A program made the position numbers and the translations under genes. This document shows positions 59,141 to 64,000 of a stretch of 64,000 nucleotides of DNA, one piece after another. Under the pieces are notes generated by a model, which did no database searches, was not told the DNA's origin, and saw only the letters and a list, made by a program, of their open reading frames with translations. Origin of the DNA: Gyrodactylus bullatarudis (taxonomy: Eukaryota; Platyhelminthes; Monogenea; Gyrodactylidea; Gyrodactylidae); NCBI GenBank assembly GCA_012064415.1, contig SSNU01000071.1, positions 278,070 through 342,069 of the forward strand, written 5' to 3'. The number at the start of each line of letters is the position of its first letter. The first letter of the stretch is position 1.

Positions 59141-61072
59141 TACCTTTTTCAGAGCTAGTTGCAAGTTAAAAATTCTGATTTAAAATTTTTTCAATCTAAA
59201 ATAAAATTTTTTCATTCTGATTAGCCATTAGGGCCAGAGAAATAATAGGGAGTTGGGGGTAAATATTTTTATTATTTTCAATCTGAGTTGACATTTTTGC
59301 ATTCTGAATTCATCATTTTTCAATCTAAACTGAAAAATTTTCAATCTCATTAGCAAAGAGCCCCGAGAAGTAATTAGAGGGGTGGGGTGATTATTTAACA
59401 TTTTTCATTCTTATTTCAAATTTTTTCATTCTTAATTGATAATATTTCAATCTGAGTTTAAAAAAATGAAAATTAATTTGAAATTTTTTTATTAGCAGTC
59501 TGAATTTTTTATTCTTTCCTCATTTTTTACGAAAAAAACCTATTTTGTTCGACCAATGGAATGATTAGATTATAAATACGTCATGATAATCATTCATTTT
59601 AAAAATGCCACGCTATCGTAAACACGATAATAAGGTTAGAGCCAAGGTTTTGGAATTAGTTGAGGAAGGTAAACCTTGGAAAGAATTTGCTGCAAATTCT
59701 GATGTCCCGTATCATACAGCCTATAATTGGATCAAATCTGGAAAGATCCAGCCAAAATCTCGTGGTGGTACAAATTCGACTAAGAAGACACCTGAAATCA
59801 TGCATGCTATTATTCAAAAAATTGAGTCTAATCCATCAATGACTCTTAAAGACTGCAAAGAATTTGTTCATGCACGTTATAATTTGGACATTTGTCAATC
59901 CACTGTACTAAATTGGCTTGATGGAGAGTTTTATTCCCTAAAAGATGTTCGTAATATTCCGGTTGGAATGAATACATTGGAGAATAAAATTAGAAGAAAG
60001 GATTATGTTAAAAATTTGATGGAAGATCGGTCTGAAGGTCGTCATATAATTTGGCTGGACGAAACAAATTTTAATCTTTTCTGCAAAAGAACACAAGGAC
60101 GATCAAAGATTGGAGCTAGAGCTAATATAATCAATCCCAATTCAAAAGGTCTCAATTTACATTGCATAGGATCTATATCTATATCTATGAACCAACTGGT
60201 TCACTTCAAAATTAAAAGAGGTAGCTTTAAAAAACCTGATTTTCTCCTCTACATTAATGAATTGATTAACATTTCTCGGGATTCAGGCTTGTCTCCAATG
60301 ACGATTGTAATAGATAATGCTCCTGTTCATTCAAGGATAGAAGAAGAAGTAATAGAGGATGATGTTAAAATTTTAAGATTAGCCCCATATTCATTCTTAT
60401 TGAACCCGATTGAACTGATATGGAGCATTTACAAGTGTGAAATAAAGAGAATACTTGCCTTAGAAAGACCAACCATTCTTGAATACATCAGAGAAAATGG
60501 GAATTTATCAATAGCAGAGTTTAGAACACAAACATTAGAACGAATTGCTGAAACAGCGAGAGAATTCATAACTTCTGAAAAGATATCCTGTTCTGTTTTT
60601 CATGTGGAAAGATACTATATTAAAGTTCTAAATGATCAGGACTTAGATGAGAATATTATCCAATAAAATGTTTTTTTTTATTTCAAAAGATTATAAATAA
60701 GTTAATAGACTAAAGAAAAGAAAAGGCTTTTTCAAATTAATTTTCATTTTTTTAAACTCAGATTGAAATATTATCAATTAAGAATGAAAAAATTTGAAAT
60801 AAGAATGAAAAATGTTAAATAATCACCCCACCCCTCTAATTACTTCTCGGGGCTCTTTGCTAATGAGATTGAAAATTTTTCAGTTTAGATTGAAAAATGA
60901 TGAATTCAGAATGCAAAAATGTCAACTCAGATTGAAAATAATAAAAATATTTACCCCCAACTCCCTATTATTTCTCTGGCCCTAATGGCTAATCAGAATG
61001 AAAAAATTTTATTTTAGATTGAAAAAATTTTAAATCAGAATTTTTAACTTGCAACTAGCTCTGAAAAAGGTA
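59141..61072 (+). mobile_element. Tc1/mariner-superfamily transposon, apparently intact
   Basis: A 1.93-kb element with terminal inverted repeats of about 340 bp (from TACCTTTTTCAGAGC inward) that look identical on both sides. TA dinucleotides flank it at 59139-59140 and 61073-61074. The interrupted sequence is the SINE tail: removing the element and one TA restores a CATCTAGATGTGAGAAGAC-like join, matching the uninterrupted tail at 58.51 kb. The intact transposase gene and identical repeats indicate a recent insertion. Confidence 0.9.
59605..60666 (+). CDS. IS630/Tc1/mariner-type DDE transposase
   Basis: An uninterrupted 353-codon frame from AAAAATGCC to TAA between the long inverted repeats. 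The N-terminal half holds a helix-turn-helix (KPWKEFAANSDVPYHTAYNW) for terminal-repeat binding, then a second HTH-like stretch. Catalytic motifs are IIWLDETNF (first D), VIDNAPVH (second D) and LNPIELIWS (E). I count 32 residues between the second D and the E, shorter than the 34 of classic Tc1. The transposase cuts and pastes its own element at TA. All three acidic residues are present, so the protein could be active. Confidence 0.9.
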   Translation: MPRYRKHDNKVRAKVLELVEEGKPWKEFAANSDVPYHTAYNWIKSGKIQPKSRGGTNSTKKTPEIMHAIIQKIESNPSMTLKDCKEFVHARYNLDICQSTVLNWLDGEFYSLKDVRNIPVGMNTLENKIRRKDYVKNLMEDRSEGRHIIWLDETNFNLFCKRTQGRSKIGARANIINPNSKGLNLHCIGSISISMNQLVHFKIKRGSFKKPDFLLYINELINISRDSGLSPMTIVIDNAPVHSRIEEEVIEDDVKILRLAPYSFLLNPIELIWSIYKCEIKRILALERPTILEYIRENGNLSIAEFRTQTLERIAETAREFITSEKISCSVFHVERYYIKVLNDQDLDENIIQ

Positions 61073-61665
61073 TAGATGTGAGAAGACAATCTCCACACTT
61101 TGCTAGTAAGTTAAAACAATGTAATTTCTACATGTTGCTTATATACAGAAATGAATAGTGTTATAATTTTTGATCAGATTTAATTTAACTTCCTTCTTTT
61201 GCCACAAAGCTGAATCCAACACTACTCAATGTTCACTTCACAAGAAGACAATCACCGTCGAAAAGTTTGGATAACCATGGCTAAAAATCCTACTATTGAC
61301 CTAATAAATTTTATTAAAAAACTAATTTTAGACCATTTTTCACAAAATCGATATTTAGAACGTTTTTCTGTAGACCTATTTGGTGAGGCTATCTAAAGAA
61401 ATAAAATAATTCTATATCGTGAAACAATAGCCGTAGATTCCAAATATGCAACCGCCTGATCGATATCTCTCACATTGTAGAAGATAACAAGTTTTTGAGC
61501 CAAAAAGACCGATTATAATCTCTATTATCTTTCAAAGTCGGGTTTCAAAAAAGATTTTAAATCAGCGTAATCAGATAAGGTCACAAATTTTCTAATTTTT
61601 GTGATGAAAAAAAAATTTTGAGCATAAAGGGTTAAATACGGGTTCGATAAAGTTTTCATAAGAAT
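61073..61665. other. Flank with SINE tail remainder and repeat relic
   Basis: The first bases complete the SINE tail broken by the transposon. Positions 61235-61320 match 58210-58310 in inverse orientation. No host exon was recognised; the ATGGCT frame at about 61278 belongs to the repeat. Confidence 0.45.
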
Positions 61666-62743
61666 TTACATGTTTTCGAGAGGTGATTTCTTTCCATCAA
61701 TATAGCCAATCGGTGTAAATCTTAGCTGATAGTCGTGTAATTTCTTCATGTCAAGTTCATGATCTGTTATATTCATGGTTAGATCAACAGTCTTGTTTCT
61801 TTCTGCGAATAAAATCCACTGGTTGAAGCGATTTTTTAGCACCTGTATAACAAGGATAAATATTTTAGCTGTATTATTTATTTTTCAATCTGTTAAAATC
61901 TACAGTTATATATATTATAAAACTGATATTTTGAAATATTTTTCAGAAACTATATCAAGATGTTCAACCGGCTAATCACCACCATATAGGCACTAGTGTT
62001 TTTTAGTTTGGAAAGTTTTTTCCTGATTAAATTGATGCCTCTGTTATCAGACATTATTTCAGCTATGAAATTCTCAGGTAAGTAGAATTAGAACGAACTA
62101 CATTTTCTATAGTTTTGAGTCTTGATCTAAATCGAGAAAGAATAAACTTACTCTACTCCTTCTTCCATGAAAAGAAGTCTTACCGCCTGTCATGTTGACA
62201 ATGTCCGAACTTGGAAAGGTCAAATACATCTTTCTGAAAGAGATTTAGGACATGAAAGAATAATAATAGATGAGGTCAAAATATAGAGTTAAAATACACT
62301 GGACTTTGGACTAGTCAAATCGATTAAAATAACTCTTATAACACAATTCAGGACTTGTGAGGATAATATTAGAAAACAGGAATTCAGTTTTGCTTGAAAT
62401 GCTTGAAAAAGATTTTCTTATTAAATTACAAGGATATGAACCCGAAAACTTTTTCAGAAAATACAAATAAAAAATAAGAAAAGAAAATTGTGACATACGT
62501 CAATTTTTTCTGTTCCTTGCTTGAAGTATCAAGGTAATTGAACCAATTATCCAAAGATGAGCTCGTCGTCGAACTGGTCGACATTGAAGAATTTCGATCA
62601 TTCATCAGATAATAGTTATCGCCATGTGTCACATTTGCAGGCTGGTCACCCGGATTTAGGACTGATGTTGGGAAATTGCTATTGCAAAATTCCTGACTAC
62701 ATGGATACGTAATATAATCACTTGTCTTGTTAGTTTTTATCAT
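61666..62743 (-). CDS. Unrecognised four-exon protein
   Basis: I do not recognise the family. Minus exons are 62743-62499, 62233-62184 (50 nt), 62062-61983 and 61842-61666, each with good splice signals (CTCTTTCAG, GTATGT, GTAAGA) and consistent phases, giving 183 residues. The N-terminal part is rich in Asn, Ser and Thr (SSMSTSSTTSSSLDNWFNYL). The C-terminal part is more ordered, with RGINLIRKKLSKLKNTS, NRFNQWILFAERNK and HDYQLRFTPIGYIDGKK. No signal peptide or membrane helix is seen. The donor of exon 3 could lie three bases further on, adding one valine. An upstream exon on the minus strand cannot be excluded. Splice consistency is the main support. Confidence 0.6.
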
Positions 62744-63605
62744 GAGTCTCTCTATCTCTGACACTTTTTTGCTGGCTGGCAGTTACAACCACGTCTCACC
62801 AATCAACTCAGAAAAAGTAAATGCGTACTTTTGTTTCCTGTAAGTTGTGAAAGCAATCTCTTGTGCTTATAATTACTTTGAGCAGTGCCTTCTTCTATTA
62901 CAAGAAATTTATATTATGAATTAATTGTATGAACTACAATAGAATCAATAAATTTCTCCTTGTTTCTCAGCAATCACAATAATTTCGATAATAATAAATA
63001 CAATAAAAGGTCACTCTTGTTCCGGGTTGGTAGGAAAAAAATGCAATTTTGATATACTCTTTAGCCTGTAGTAAAAGGAGAAATTGGGTTAGAGGAGAAG
63101 AGCAAAAATTGAAAAAGAACCTTTAACTCACTCCCGCTTAGATAATAAACATTAGGAATAATATTTTGTTTGAGCACTGTTCAATGGTTAACAAAGGAAT
63201 TCTCAGTCATTGTTGAAACATTTAGAAAAAACTCCAACAAACGTTTGTGTGTATTGATAAAATCGAATTAATGTTTTGTATTTTCAATATATAGACCAAT
63301 CTTTAGATCTTTTCTGTATGGTTAGAAAAAAACTCTAAATTTTGTTTGTTGCACTCCAACGAGATTGTCTCCTGTATAAAATATACATATACACTTTATT
63401 ATTTTATATATATAACAAATGTACACTATATTTATTTACTGACTAGTAGTGTATACATGTAGCTCAATAGGGGGTTGATTTAGGCAGAGTCAAGTGTATT
63501 TGTTGTGTGTACTTTTAAGAAGAGTAAGGAGAAGGTTTATTCAATTTCAATAAATCAGTGAGGATATATATCATTAACTAAATGACAAGGTGTATACATT
63601 TTATT
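62744..63605. other. Intergenic stretch without recognised features
   Basis: AT-rich sequence, including TA-rich microsatellite-like DNA near 63360-63420. No exon or repeat copy was identified. Confidence 0.35.
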
Positions 63606-63860
63606 TCAATTAGAATTAATCTCTTTTCCAAAGGAATCAATAGCTGATCTGAAAGACTGGTTTATTTCACCGTTCACAATATATTTCTCTACTTTAGACT
63701 TATCATCTTTTATAAATATGATCACTGTTGTCAAATATAACAAAAATTTATTAAACTTGAGATATCTATAAAGACTCTTTCCAATCAACGATATCAAGCT
63801 CAATTTATGATATAGCATTGAGATTACCTCAAGAATATCGCTCATGTTCTCATAACCCAT
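63606..63860 (-). CDS. Small hypothetical protein
   Basis: An 84-codon minus frame with ATG at 63860 and TAA-type stop after EINSN. The composition is less biased than in most chance frames here: it has a hydrophobic middle (FLLYLTTVIIFI) and a charged C-terminus with NGEINQSFRSAIDSFGKE. An internal GTAATC after SDILE could be a donor, so it may instead be two exons. No family is recognised. Confidence 0.3.
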   Translation of the reverse strand: MGYENMSDILEVISMLYHKLSLISLIGKSLYRYLKFNKFLLYLTTVIIFIKDDKSKVEKYIVNGEINQSFRSAIDSFGKEINSN

Positions 63861-64000
63861 CAGTCAACCACAACTAATTGTTCATTTCACAACGTTTATT
63901 TGTTATTTGGAGGTATTCTTGTAAAAATAGAACATAAATAGATCGAAAATGGAAAAGTTATATAATGACACTATAATTTTGATATAATAGGAGAAGACAT

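Larger units (their letters stand above)
58564..59276. mobile_element. Inverted pair of family A hammerhead-SINEs with transposon ends
   Basis: A palindrome with arms of 323 bp (58564-58886 and 58954-59276) and a 67-bp spacer. Each arm holds, from the centre outward, a tRNA-like region, a hammerhead motif, a SINE tail, and the terminal part of the Tc1-like element inserted at TA. The right arm continues into the full transposon; the left stops abruptly at 58564. Arms look essentially identical. Confidence 0.8.

Overview
This is AT-rich nuclear DNA from an animal. Genes are split by GT-AG introns and sit among many transposable elements. The gene set (CYRI, RIC3, a carbonic anhydrase-related protein, a G-protein alpha subunit, an annexin, a p53-like gene) is metazoan. 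The proteins are divergent, suggesting a fast-evolving invertebrate lineage. I cannot name the phylum from the sequence alone. Intron sizes are extreme: candidates of 18, 28, 31 and 36 nt occur beside one of about 12.7 kb.

Layout. 1-6 kb: decayed repeats and a broken hAT transposon (2575-4291) with a perfect 8-bp target duplication. 6.2-6.8 kb: last exons of a CYRI (FAM49) gene. 7.0-7.9 kb: a decayed Penelope-like fragment. 8.8-11.4 kb: a divergent Gs-like alpha subunit. 12.1-13.7 kb: an unrecognised membrane protein. 14.0-16.8 kb: a sigma-like glutathione S-transferase with a foldback element in one intron. 18.8-19.9 kb: an annexin, whose stop codon overlaps that of a convergent PTPDC1-like phosphatase (19.9-22.0 kb, minus). 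22.2-41.6 kb: a seven-exon carbonic anhydrase-related protein without zinc ligands; its repeat-filled sixth intron covers 28.6-41.3 kb. 42.1-43.8 kb: a foldback element split by a LINE. 44.8-46.6 kb: ZNF830 (minus) and RIC3 (plus), a head-to-head pair with 158 bp between starts. 46.9-55.4 kb: an intracellular 5'-nucleotidase-family phosphoesterase. 56.2-58.2 kb: a very divergent p53-family candidate (minus). 58.5-61.1 kb: an inverted pair of tRNA-like SINEs and an apparently intact Tc1/mariner-superfamily transposon. 61.7-62.7 kb: an unrecognised four-exon gene (minus).

The most interesting element system is a set of short tRNA-like retroelements carrying hammerhead ribozyme motifs downstream of the B box. 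Two sites (53.7-54.2 kb and 58.6-59.3 kb) hold head-to-head inverted pairs. The copy at 54030-54074 keeps all core nucleotides, 6 bp of stem I, 4 bp of stem II and a GNRA-capped stem III. A second theme is foldback elements with long inverted arms; one at 36.2-36.95 kb has about 190 bp of outer arm that I read as identical on both sides.

The genes form no obvious pathway. Their proximity looks like ordinary gene order in a compact but transposon-rich genome. All exon models were assembled by eye from splice signals, reading phase and family resemblance, without transcript or database support.
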